Of a DNA stretch of 64,000 nucleotides, positions 13,101 through 24,900 are shown in pieces (the first letter of the stretch is position 1; each line of letters begins with the position of its first letter). Location: contig OY720101.1 in NCBI GenBank assembly GCA_963082875.1, forward strand, positions 13,353,671-13,417,670, given 5' to 3'. The notes beneath the pieces were generated by a model. That model made no database searches. It worked only from the letters and a program-made list of their open reading frames with translations, and had not been told where the DNA came from. Both the position numbers and the translations under genes were made by a program. Source of the DNA: Corella eumyota (lineage: Eukaryota; Chordata; Ascidiacea; Phlebobranchia; Corellidae).

Positions 13101-14491
13101 AAAGTTATGACACTTTTATTAAAAATTTATGAAATCTCAAAACCTCAAATTTTATATTTAAGTAGACGCGCATTGACGTAACTAACATTCAAGATAAAAC
13201 ATTTTTCAAAAATTTTCATTAGAACAAAAGTTAGAGCTAATTTATTTTGGGTTTAATTAGGTCACGTGATATTTTTGGCCAATGATATTGCATATAAATT
13301 TTTTAAAAAAAATAAAAAATTTTAAATTAAAAAATAATTGCTTCGTGAGAACTGCACAGGCCCAATTAACGTGTTGACAAAACATTTTTTGAAAATATTA
13401 ATATTCATAAAAGTTATGACACTTTTATTAAAAATTTATAAAATCTCAAAACCTAAAATTTTATATTTTATTAGACGTACATTGGCCTAACTAACATTCA
13501 AGATAAAACATTTCGCAAAAATTTTTGGTAGAACAAAAGTTAGAGCTAATTTATTTTGGGTTTAATTAGGTCACGTGATATTTTTGGCCAATGATATTGC
13601 ATATAAATTTTTTGAAAAAAATAAAAAATTTTAAATCAAAAAATAATTGCTCTTTTAGAACTGCACAGGTCCAATTAACGTGTTCACAAAATATTTTTTG
13701 AAAATATTAATATTCATAAAAGTTATGACACTTTTATTAAAAATTTATGAAATCTCAAAACCTAAAATTTTATATTTTATTAGACGTACATTGGCCTAAC
13801 TAACATTCAAGATAAAACATTTTGCAAAAATTTTGAGTAGAACATAAGTTTGAGATAATTTTTATTTTGGGTTTAATTAGGTCACGTGATATTTTTGGCC
13901 AATGATATTGCATATAAATTTTTTGAAAAAAATAAAAAATTTTAAATCAAAAAATAATTGCTCTTTTAGAACTGCACAGGTCCAATTAACGTGTTCACAA
14001 AACATTTTTTAAAAATATTAATATTCATAAAAGTTATGACACTTTTATTAAAATTTTAAGAAATCTCAAAACCTAAAATTTTATATTTTATTAGACGTAC
14101 ATTGGCCTAACTAACATTCAAAATAAAACATTTCGCAAAAATTTTTGATAGAACAAAAGTTAGAGCTAATTTTTATTTTGGGTTTAATTAGGTCACGTGA
14201 TATTTTTGGCCAATGATATTGCATATAAATTTTTTGAAAAAAATAAAAAATTTTAAATCAAAAAATAATTGCTTTTTTAGAACTGCACAGGTCCAATTAA
14301 CGTATTCACAAAATATTTTTAAAAAATATTAATATTCATAAAAGTTATGACACTTTTATTAAAATTTTAAGAAATCTCAAAACCTAAAATTTTATATTTT
14401 ATTAGACGTACATTGGCCTAACTAACATTCAAGATAAAACATTTCGCAAAAATTTTTGGTAATACAACAGTTAGAGCTGTTTTTTATTTTG
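10144..14491. repeat. Higher-order repeat: 2,174 bp 7-mer in two tandem copies
   Basis: Rare variants recur exactly 2,174 bp apart: GTTGGAGCTAA at about 10433 and 12607, GAGTAGAACATAAGTTTGAG at 11661 and 13835, AATACAACAGTTAGAGCTG at 12287 and 14461, and the CACAAGAT version of the CACGTGAT site at 10779 and 12953. Seven 310 bp monomers make one unit. Spot checks look nearly identical, so the duplication is recent. Confidence 0.9.
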
Positions 14492-16599
14492 GGTTTAATT
14501 AGGTCACGTGATATTTTTGGTCAATGATATTGCATATAAATTTTTTGAAAAAAATAAAAAATTTTAAATTAAAAAATAATTGCTTCGTGAGAACTGCACA
14601 GGTCCAATTAACGTATTCACAAAATATTTTTTGAAAATATTAATATTCATAAAAGTTATGACACTTTTATTAAAAATTTATGAAATCTCAAAACCTCAAA
14701 TTTTATATTTAAGTAGACGCGCATTGACGTAACTAACATTCAAGATAAAACATTTTGCAAAAATTTTCATTAGAACAAAAGTTAGAGCTAATTTATTTTG
14801 GGTTTAATTAGGTCACGTGATATTTTTGGCCAATGATATTGCATATAAATTTTTTTAAAAAAATAAAAAATTTTAAATTAAAAAATAATTGATTCGTGAG
14901 AACTGCACAAGTCCAATTAACGTGTTCACAAAATATTTTTTGAAAATATTAATATTCATAAAAGTTATGACACTTTTATTAAAAATTTATGAAATCTCAA
15001 AACCTAAAATTTTATATTTAAGTAGACGCACATTGGCGTAACTAACATTCAAGATAAAACATTTTGCAAAAATTTTAATTAGAACAAAAGTTAAAGCTAA
15101 TTTTTTGGGAGTTTAATTAGGTCACGTGATATTTTTGGCCTATGATATTGCGTATGAATTTTTTAAAAAAAATAAAAATTTTAAATTAAAAAATAATTGC
15201 TTCGTGAGAACTGCACAGGTCCAATTAACGTGTTCACAAAATATTTTTTGAAAATATTAATATTCATAAAAGTTATGACACTTTTATTAAAAATTTATGA
15301 AATCTCAAAACCTCAAATTTTATATTTTATTAGACGCGCATTGGCGTAACTAACATTCAAGATAAAACATTTTGCAAAAATTTTCATTAGAACAAAAGTT
15401 AGAACTAATTTATTTTGGGTTTAATTAGGTCACGTGATATTTTTGGCCAATGATATTGCATAAAAATTTTTTGAAAAAAATAAAAAATTTTAAATCAAAA
15501 AGTAATTGCTCTTTTAGAACTGCACAGGTCCAATTAACGTGCTCACAAAATATTTTTTGAAAATATTAATATTCATAAAAGTTATGACACTTTTATTAAA
15601 ATTTTAAGAAATCTTAAAACCTAAAATTTTATATTTTATTAGACGTACATTGGCCTAACTAACATTCAAGATAAAACATTTCGCAAAAATTATTGGTAGA
15701 ACAAAAGTTAGAGCTAATTTTTATTTTGGGTTTAATTAGGTCACGTGATATTTTTGGCCAATGATATTGCTGCATATAAATTTTTCGAAAAAAATAAAAA
15801 ATTTTAAATTAAAAAATAATTGCTTTGTGAGGACTGCACAGGTCCAATTAACGTGTTCACAAAATATTTTTTGAAAATATTAATATTCATAAAAGTTATG
15901 ACACTTTTATTAAAAATTTATAAAATCTTAAAACCTAAAATTTTATATTTTATTAGACGTACATTGGCCTAACTAACATTCAAGATAAAACATTTCGCAA
16001 AAATTATTGGTAGAACAAAAGTTAGAGCTAATTTTTATTTTGGGTTTAATTAGGTCACGTGATATTTTTGGCCAATGATATTGCTGCATATAAATTTTTT
16101 GAAAAAAATAAAAAATTTTAAATTAAAAAATAATTGCTTTGTGAAAACTGCACAGGTCCAATTAACGTGTTCACAAAATATTTTTTGAAAATATTAATAT
16201 TCATAAAAGTTATGACATTTTTATTAAAAATTTATGAAATCTCAAAACCTAAAATTTTATATTTTATTAGACGTACATTGGCCTAACTAACATTCAAGAT
16301 AAAACATTTCGCAAAAATTTTTGGTAGAACAAAAGTTAGAGCTAATTTTTATTTTGGGTTTAATTAGGTCACGTGATATTTTTGGCCAATGATATTGCAT
16401 ACAAATTTTTTTAAAAAAATAAAAAATTTTAAATCAAAAAATAATTACTCTTTTAGAACTGCACAGGTCCAATTAACGTGTTCACAAAACATTTTTTTTA
16501 AATATTAATATTCATAAAAGTTATGACACTTTTATTAAAAATTTATGAAATCTCAAAACCTAAAATTTTATATTTAATTAGACGTACATTGGCCTAACT

Positions 16600-19500
16600 A
16601 ACATTCAAGATAAAACATTTCGCAAAAATTTTTGGTAATACAAAAGTTAGAGCTAATTTTTATTTTGGGTTTAATTAGGTCACGTGATATTTTTGGCCAA
16701 TGAAATTGCATATAAATTTTTTTAAAAAAATAAAAAATTTTAAATTAAAAAATAATTGCTTCGTAAGAACTGCACAGGTCCAATTAACGTGTTCACAAAA
16801 TATTTTTTGAAAATATTAATATTCATAAAAGTTATGACACTTTTATTAAAAATTTATGAAATCTCTAAACCTCAAATTTTATATTTAAGTAGACGCGCAT
16901 TGACGTAACTAACATTCAAGATAAAACATTTTGCAAAAATTTTCATTAGAACAAAAGTTAGAGCTAATTTTTATTTTGGGTTTAATTAGGTCACGTGATA
17001 TTTTTGGCCTATGATATTGCATATAAATTTTTTGAAAAAAATAAAAAATTTTAAATCAAAAAATATTTGCTCTTTTAGAACTGCACAGGTCCAATTAACG
17101 TATTCACAAAACATTTTTTAAAAATATTAGTATTCATAAAAGTTATGACACTTTTATTAAAATTTTAAGAAATCTCAAAACCTAAAATTTTATATTTTAT
17201 TAGACGTACATTGGCCTAACTAACATTCAAGATAAAACATTTCGCAAAAATTTTTGGTAATACAAAAGTTAGAGCTAATTTTTATTTTGGGTTTAATTAG
17301 GTCACGTGATATTTTTGGCCAATGATATTGCATATAAATTTTTTTAAAAAAATAAAAAATTTTAAATTAAAAATAATTGCTTCGTGAGAACTGCACAGGT
17401 CCAATTAACGTGTTCACAAAATATTTTTTAAAAATATTAATATTCATAAAAGTTATGACACTTTTATTAAAAATTTATGAAATCTCAAAACCTCAAATTT
17501 TGTAATTAAGTAGACGCGCATTGACGTAACTAACATTCAAGATAAAACATTTTGCAAAAATTTTCATTAGAACAAAAGTTAGAGCTAATTTATTTTGGGT
17601 TTAATTAGGTCACGTGATATTTTTGGCCAATGATATTGCATATAAATTTTTTGAAAAAAATAAAAAATTTTAAATCAAAAAATAATTACTCTTTTAGAAC
17701 TGCACAGGTCCAATTAACTTGTTCACAAAACATTTTTTAAAAATATTAATATTCATAAAAGTTATGACACTTTTATTAAAATTTTAAGAAATCTCAAAAC
17801 CTAAAATTTTATATTTAATTAGACGTACATTGGCCTAACTAACATTCAAGATAAAACATTTCGCAAAAATTTTTGGTAATACAAAAGTTAGAGCTAATTT
17901 TTATTTTGGGTTTAATTAGGTCACGTGATATTTTTGGCCAATGATATTGCATATAAATTTTTTAAAAAAAATAAAAAATTTTAAATTAAAAAATAATTGC
18001 TTCGTGAGAACTGCACAGGTCCAATTAACGTGTTCACAAAATATTTTTTGAAAATATTAATATTCATAAAAGTTATGACACTTTTATTAAAAATTTATGA
18101 AATCTCTAAACCTCAAATTTTATATTTAAGTAGACGCGCATTGACGTAACTAACATTCAAGATAAAACATTTTGCAAAAATTTTCATTAGAACAAAAGTT
18201 AGAGCTAATTTTTATTTTGGGTTTAATTAGGTCACGTGATATTTTTGGCCTATGATATTGCATATAAATTTTTTGAAAAAAATAAAAAATTTTAAATCAA
18301 AAAATATTTGCTCTTTTAGAACTGCACAGGTCCAATTAACGTATTCACAAAACATTTTTTAAAAATATTAATATTCATAAAAGTTATGACACTTTTATTA
18401 AAATTTTAAGAAATCTCAAAACCTAAAATTTTATATTTTATTAGACGTACATTGGCCTAACTAACATTCAAGATAAAACATTTCGCAAAAATTTTTGGTA
18501 ATACAAAAGTTAGAGCTAATTTTTATTTTGGGTTTAATTAGGTCACGTGATATTTTTGGCCAATGATATTGCATATAAATTTTTTTAAAAAAATAAAAAA
18601 TTTTAAATTAAAAAATAATTGCTTCGTGAGAACTGCACAGGTCCAATTAACGTGTTCACAAAATATTTTTTAAAAATATTAATATTCATAAAAGTTATGA
18701 CACTTTTATTAAAAATTTATGAAATCTCAAAACCTCAAATTTTATAATTAAGTAGACGCGCATTGACGTAACTAACATTCAAGATAAAACATTTTGCAAA
18801 AATTTTCATTAGAACAAAAGTTAGAGCTAATTTATTTTGGGTTTAATTAGGTCACGTGATATTTTTGGCCAATGATATTGCATATAAATTTTTTGAAAAA
18901 AATAAAAAATTTTAAATCAAAAAATAATTACTCTTTTAGAACTGCACAGGTCCAATTAACTTGTTCACAAAACATTTTTTAAAAATATTAATATTCATAA
19001 AAGTTATGACACTTTTATTAAAATTTTAAGAAATCTCAAAACCTAAAATTTTATATTTAATTAGACGTACATTGGCCTAACTAACATTCAAGATAAAACA
19101 TTTCGCAAAAATTTTTGGTAATACAAAAGTTAGAGCTAATTTTTATTTTGGGTTTAATTAGGTCACGTGATATTTTTGGCCAATGATATTGCATATAAAT
19201 TTTTTAAAAAAAATAAAAAATTTTAAATTAAAAAATAATTGCTTCGTGAGAACTGCACAGGTCCAATTAACGTGTTCACAAAATATTTTTTGAAAATATT
19301 AATATTCATAAAAGTTATGACACTTTTATTAAAAATTTATGAAATCTCTAAACCTCAAATTTTATATTTAAGTAGACGCGCATTGACGTAACTAACATTC
19401 AAGATAAAACATTTTGCAAAAATTTTCATTAGAACAAAAGTTAGAGATAATTTATTTTGGGTTTAATAAGGTCACGTGATATTTTTGGCCAATGATATTG
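16600..19500. repeat. Higher-order repeat: about 1,241 bp 4-mer, more than two copies
   Basis: Variant ATCTCTAAACCTC recurs at 16861, 18102 and 19344, with spacings of 1,241 and 1,242 bp, which is four monomers. TAATTAAGTAGACGCGCATTGACG recurs at about 17509 and 18751. The outer limits of the block are approximate. Confidence 0.8.
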
Positions 19501-20483
19501 CATATAAATTTTTTGAAAAAAATAAAAAATTTTAAATCAAAAAATAATTACTCTTTTAGAACTGCACAGGTCCAATTAACTTGTTCACAAAACATTTTTT
19601 TAAAATATTAATATTCATAAAAGTTATGACACTTTTATTAAAATTTTAAGAAATCTCAAAACCTAAAATTTTATATTTAATTAGACGCACATTGGCGTAA
19701 CTAACATTCAAGATAAAACATTTTGCAAAATTTTTTATTAGAACAAAAGTTAAAGCTAATTTTTTGGGGGTTTAATTAGGTCACGTGATATTTTTGGCCA
19801 ATGATATTGCTGCATATAAATTTTTTGAAAAAAATAAAAAATTTTAAATTAAAAAATAATTGCTTTGTGAGAACTGCACAGGTCCAATTAACGTGTTCAC
19901 AAAATATTTTTTGAAAATATTAATATTCATAAAAGTTATGACACTTTTATTAAAAATTTATGAAATCTCAAAACCTAAAATTTTATATTTTATTAGACGT
20001 ACATTGGCCTAACTAACATTCAAGATAAAACATTTCGCAAAAATTTTTGGTAGAACAAAAGTTAGAACTAATTTTTATTTTGGGTTTAATTAGGTCACGT
20101 GATATTTTTGGCCAATGATATTGCATATAAATTTTTTGAAAAAATAAAAAATCTTTAAATTAGAAAATACCTGCTTCGTGAGAACTGCACAGGTTCAATT
20201 AACGTGTTCACAAAATATTTTTTGAAAATATTAATATTCATAAAAGTTATGACACTTTTAATAAAATTTTAAGAAATCTCAAAACCTAAAATTTTATATT
20301 TTTTTAGACGTACATTGGCCTAACTAACATTCAAGATAAAACATTTCGCAAAAATTTTTGGTAGAACAAAAGTTAGAGCTAATTTATTTTGGGTTTAATT
20401 AGGTCACGTGATATTTTTGGCTTAATGCGCATTTATTAAAGCTAATAATTTTGATTTTTGAGAAACAGCAATTTATATGAAAT

Positions 20484-20535
20484 ATGTTCATACCTTTTAT
20501 GAATATTAATATTTTTAAATAATATTCGTAAAATA
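20484..20535 (-). repeat. Inverted satellite fragment at the right edge
   Basis: The sequence ATACCTTTTATGAATATTAA and its continuation is close to the reverse complement of the monomer segment AATATTAATATTCATAAAAG with its flanks. All full monomers have the opposite orientation, so the array ends in an inverted, diverged fragment. Confidence 0.6.
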
Positions 20536-20556
20536 AGTTCATTATAATATATATTT

Positions 20557-20975
20557 GTTTTTTTACCGCAAGATGTTGAACAAGAGTCTTTTTTTATGTT
20601 TTGTTTTTTTAATAAAATCGTAATTTTTAAATGGTTGAGACCATTTTAAAAACGTTAAATGATAGCAGATTGCAAGTACCTATTTTGCATAAAAAAAAAC
20701 AAATGTGTTATCTTTTTGAAAAAAAAAAAAATTTTTTGACGCGGGAATCGAACTTTCAGTTTTTGATAATAGGGCAGACGTCTTTACCACTAAGCTAGCA
20801 CTACCTTTCGAAACAAACATGCAATTCTGCGTACGTAATCAAAAAATTTAAAAAAATGTATCGAAAAAAGAACTTGTGGTTAATATTTTGAAAGATGAAT
20901 CGATTATCGGGTTAACACATTTTAATGAGCACAAAGATTTGTTTCTTTGTTCTTTATTTTCATTGCAGTTTGACT
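20557..20975 (-). repeat. Right copy of the composite repeat with tRNA-like part
   Basis: Contains TTTTTTACCGCAAGATGTTG and TTTTATGTTTTG, matching the left-side sequence at about 7401-7540. A tRNA-like block follows on the minus strand (20805-20741: A box TAGCTTAGTGGTAAAGACG, B box AGTTCGATTCCCGC). After it comes a body with ATTATCGGGTTAACACATTTTA, as at about 8307. The order matches the left flank, though the left copy has extra sequence between the parts. Confidence 0.7.
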
Positions 20976-21647
20976 TTTCGAGACTTACTCTTTATAATCG
21001 TAAAAAAATAAACAATGTTACTTTTCTTGACACTTAAAACTTAATACAGTCACTTAATTGCAATGATATTTATTCTCGTTCAAAATGCAAAAAATGACAC
21101 CAAAATACGAAATTAAATCTCTTAAAAAACCATTCGAGGTCAAATGTGAAACCAATGCAAAGTCAAAAGCTCATTTTCTGTCCCCCAACAAAAAACGATC
21201 CCAGACTTAGCATCCCAAGTGTTCCAAGGTCATGAAAACGACCAATTTCAAATACACGTCGCCAATTAGGAACAAAAAGAAGAACCTGAAAAAGACAAGT
21301 CCCTAACCTTAAAGGTGCTCTGAATTGGTGCAGATTCAATGAATCAAGAAGCACAATGTTATGAACTGGCACCATAATAATAAGCGACAACATTATGCCC
21401 TCCTTTAACCAATCGCACATCAAGTAAAAAACAGATTCATCAAAAAATATTGAACTTTCAGAAAATAAATAAAAACGATCCGCAAACATAATCGGCCAAG
21501 CTGTCAGCTTACATGATAAAACTATATCTATTAACTAAGAACGAGAATAATGATAAGAAAATAAAAACAAAATAAAGAATTAAATCGGGTCAGTTCGTTC
21601 CGTCAGTTCCGTTAAAATCAGTCAATAAAGAAAAAACGTCATAAGAA
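20976..21647 (-). other. Likely 3' UTR and downstream flank of the giant gene
   Basis: Follows the stop codon at 21648-21650 on the minus strand. A minus-strand AATAAA at 21074-21069 would end the transcript about 575 bp after the stop. A 108-codon minus-strand open frame at 21163-21489 lies in this stretch, but it resembles nothing I recognise and is treated as chance. Confidence 0.45.
21069..21074 (-). terminator. Candidate polyadenylation signal of the giant gene
   Basis: AATAAA on the minus strand, about 575 bp downstream of the stop codon, before the composite repeat begins. Other hexamers could be used. Confidence 0.4.
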
Positions 21648-21943
21648 CTATGGCAAGTCCTCGCATTTGCTTGAGTGACATGCACATTGTGTAGCAACCT
21701 TATATGTTACTTCTTTCGTAGAGCCATCAGGACATGTCAACGTAGCGGTACGCTCTTCAGTCTCCACAGTAGAGCAACAGCTGCACATCTTAGTAAAGTT
21801 GTTGGCTTCTAAAGAGTAGGTCGACTTACTGATACAAGTACCTTCGCAAGTTGTAAATGCAATTGCCTCGTCGCTAGTGCAACCGTCGACTGTAAGAGTT
21901 TCAGCGCAGCCTGTGATTGGTTGACATTCGCTGGTAGTTCGTT
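21648..21943 (-). other. C-terminal cystine-knot (CTCK) exon
   Basis: The last 98 residues carry the CTCK pattern: CxPxxGC near the start, CEGTC as the ring CxGxC, MCSCC in the middle, and a CACHSSKC end just before the stop. In mucins and VWF this domain forms disulfide-linked dimers in the ER, so this protein probably dimerises tail to tail. Confidence 0.85.
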
Positions 21944-24900
21944 CTGTAAAAGAGTTTGAAAATTTTAAATTAAAAATAAAATTGAAACAGGTAATATTAA
22001 TAAAAAAGTGCAAAAACAACAAGTTTTTAAAGTTAAAACCATGCATAGCCACGGTATATAATGTGTGGTTTAATTGTTATTAATAGTAAGTAAAAAACCT
22101 AAATAAAATAAATTCCAATTCACCTTTATCGCAATAAGTACAGCATCCATCTGGAGTAGTTCTAATTAAGTCAGCTGGGCAATTCTCGTCCATTGGTAAG
22201 CAAGCAACAGCACTACAAGTGGTGTAAACTTCGCCTGTGACTGGGTTCATGCCACAAGTACAAGTAGTACAAGTGTCACCGCTTGGACTCCAAGATTGGC
22301 CAACCTTTGATAAAAATTGATATCAATATTTAAAATTGAATAAAAAATTAAGTTTAAGTACGCAAGGACGGAGTTACTAAAGTTGAGGTAAACTCAAGTT
22401 AAGGCCAGTTGCGGATTAAACTTAAGTTAAATAGTTAAAAAATTAACCCGCTAGAAAAGTGCCTTAAACAAGAACTAATCCTAATCAGAAATTAAGTTGA
22501 GACACCTTTAGTGACCCACAGCAATCAAAGTAAAATTAGGTTAAAATAACTTAGTTTTAAAAACCTAAATACCTTAACTCGTAAGGCGGTTAAGCTTTAT
22601 TTCGATATTTATTTATCTTCTAAAATTTATTAAAACTTACCGAGTGTTCTTCACCATCGTAGTGACAAGTTACTGGTACACAATCACCACAGCAGGCGCC
22701 AGAGATTGGAACATAAGTGTAACCAGAGCTACATTTACCACATTGGATTGAAGTACATTCGGACTCGTACTCACCGTTAACGTTGGGATAGGCAGAACAA
22801 GAACAGTCCAAGCAAACATCTTCTTTCCAGGTGATACCAGGGCTGTGTTGTTCGCCGTTGTATACACAGTATTGTGGTGCAGTACAAGTTCCTGTAGAAT
22901 AAAGGGAATTTAGCTTTAACAAAAAATTTTTTACAAGTTTAAGTTGAGTACTACCTGCATGTTGTAGCGTATACCTAAATAAGAGATTTATCCTTGACGT
23001 AAGAATGCCGATTTCTTAGCCAAATATAAAAAAACTTTTATAACCCAACTAAGTCCTAATTTGTTTTGCTATTTTCATATATTTGTGGTCGTTATCGCAA
23101 ACGATTTATAGGTTTGTACCCCCAACTTCGAAAGTGCCCCCAACTTGCCCTTAACAAAAGTGCCCTTAACTTCAAAAGTGCCCTCAACTTCAAAAGTGCC
23201 CTCAACTTCAAAAGTGCCCTCAACTTCAAAAGTGCCCTCAACATCAAAAGTGCCCTCAACTTCTCACTTTAAGATGCCATTAGGGGCAGGTAAAGTTAAA
23301 CATCCAAGTAGTACAAGTCATAAAAAAAAAAATAATTAATAAATAAACCACCTTTATTATTTCTTTAAAAGTAGGTATATTAAAACGCTTAAAAAACACA
23401 AAAATACTTACGGCAAATACATCCACAATCGTCGGTTAAGTCGGTAGCTTCCCATCCTTCTTTACATTCAATTGGTTCCACGCAAGTATTACAAACACAA
23501 GTAGCTTGCTCACAACATTCGTTCTCGACAACAATCTCGATATGTTTATTGCTTGAACAGTAGGTGGCGCCAACAGCACATCGTGATACGTCACAGACAC
23601 ATTTCGGTGCGGTACAGCATGACGATGTTGGTAAGTAGACCAACATTTGGTAGGATTCGCATTGTGGAGCATCAACGACTGGACAAAGAGAGCTAAAAAA
23701 ACAAAGTCAAAAAAATGATAATTTTTCTCTAGTACCATGGTTGGTGACCTAACAAAAAAGGCTTTTAGATGAGAAATATTAAGCTATAAACAAAATGAAA
23801 TCTCTGCTAAGACTGCACTTAATCAGCAGCTTGATTATCAGGCAATTACAATCTTTGATTTTCCAAAATGCCAAAGGCAACTCGAGACTAGGTAAGAGTA
23901 ACTACTGATGTTACTCCATATCTAGTCATTAAGTAGATCTTCACATATCAAGAATAAATAAACAAAACAGTTACTAAATAAGAAATCTTAACTTTACTTT
24001 TCTATAAAAAAAGATATATTAAATTAAAGCTAAACTTGTAGAAATAGATATAACCTCCTACCTATCACATACACAGACTTCTTCATATACTGTTGGACAA
24101 CAGCTTGGTAAGTTGTATGGACACCATACGCTAGCGGTTGTGATCGATTTGTAACCTTCACTGGCAAGGCATCGTGGTCCGTCATATACAGGACAAGCAT
24201 CTTCATCGCATACACATTCGCTTGAGTCTGGGCAGCATAAACCTTCGGTTGTAGTTTTCTGAAAAAAAATTTAAGTTTTGATACTTCGTTATACTACTAT
24301 ATTTGTTTAAAAAATGATTTTTAAAAGTTTGCTAAAAAAAGTATAAGACTGCATATATCTTAACAATAGGTTTTGAAAGTATTATAAGTTATTTGTAAAA
24401 TATTTTAGTTAAAAAAAATATATTAGCTATTAATTTTTAAGAATTATAGATTAAAATAGACAATTTTAGGCTATACTTCAATAAACATGTAGTTACATGT
24501 GCTTTTTAAACTATCTGTCTTGTTCAAAAACATTTTAAATGCGCTTTCCATACCATCAACTCCTGCTGAGCCAGCACTTAATCAGCAGTTTAACTATTGA
24601 GCAACTATAATCTATAATATCTGGCAACTCGAGACTAGGTCGGGATAACAGTTGTTACACCATAATAAGGTCGCGCATTCGACCTTGCCACATCGAGGAT
24701 AAAAATATATACAATGAAAAAATGATAAAGTGCTTCTCCCTAACCATTTTAAACTACAAAATAATTCAAAAAATATTTTTAATACCTCAATCTTGTATCC
24801 TGATGGGCAGTATACAATATCGGCTGGGCAGGTTGATTTATCACATACACAAGTGTAAGTTACACAACATTCACCAGGGTTGACTGCAGTCAATACTTCA

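Larger units (their letters stand above)
8626..20424. repeat. Satellite array, about 38 monomers of roughly 310 bp
   Basis: Tandem head-to-tail repeat. The marker GGTCACGTGATATTTTTGGC recurs at 8911, 9224, 9532, 9844, 10155, 10466 and so on to 20403, with mean spacing near 311 bp. Each monomer includes ATATTGCATATAAATT, AACTGCACAGGTCCAATTAA, AATATTAATATTCATAAAAG, ATGACACTTTTATTAAAA, AACATTCAAGATAAAACATT and GGGTTTAATTAGGTCACGTG. Monomers fall into classes, for example AAGTAGACGCGCATTGACGTA versus TTAGACGTACATTGGCCTA. There are no open frames. Function is unknown. Confidence 0.96.

Noticed and set aside
8626-20424. CRISPR-like or centromeric interpretation of the repeat array
   Set aside because: The repeats are 310 bp and contiguous, with no unique spacers, in a eukaryotic genome. 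The array is small and lies between ordinary genes, so centromere identity is not supported by this sequence.
21163-21489. 108-codon minus-strand open frame
   Set aside because: It lies in the probable 3' UTR of the giant gene and no domain or family pattern is recognisable. It contains a few strings vaguely like a mariner transposase, but not in the right order.
23066-23339. Two + strand frames over the 18 bp minisatellite
   Set aside because: They exist only because the repeat unit is a multiple of three and lacks stops; the region is an intron of the minus-strand gene.
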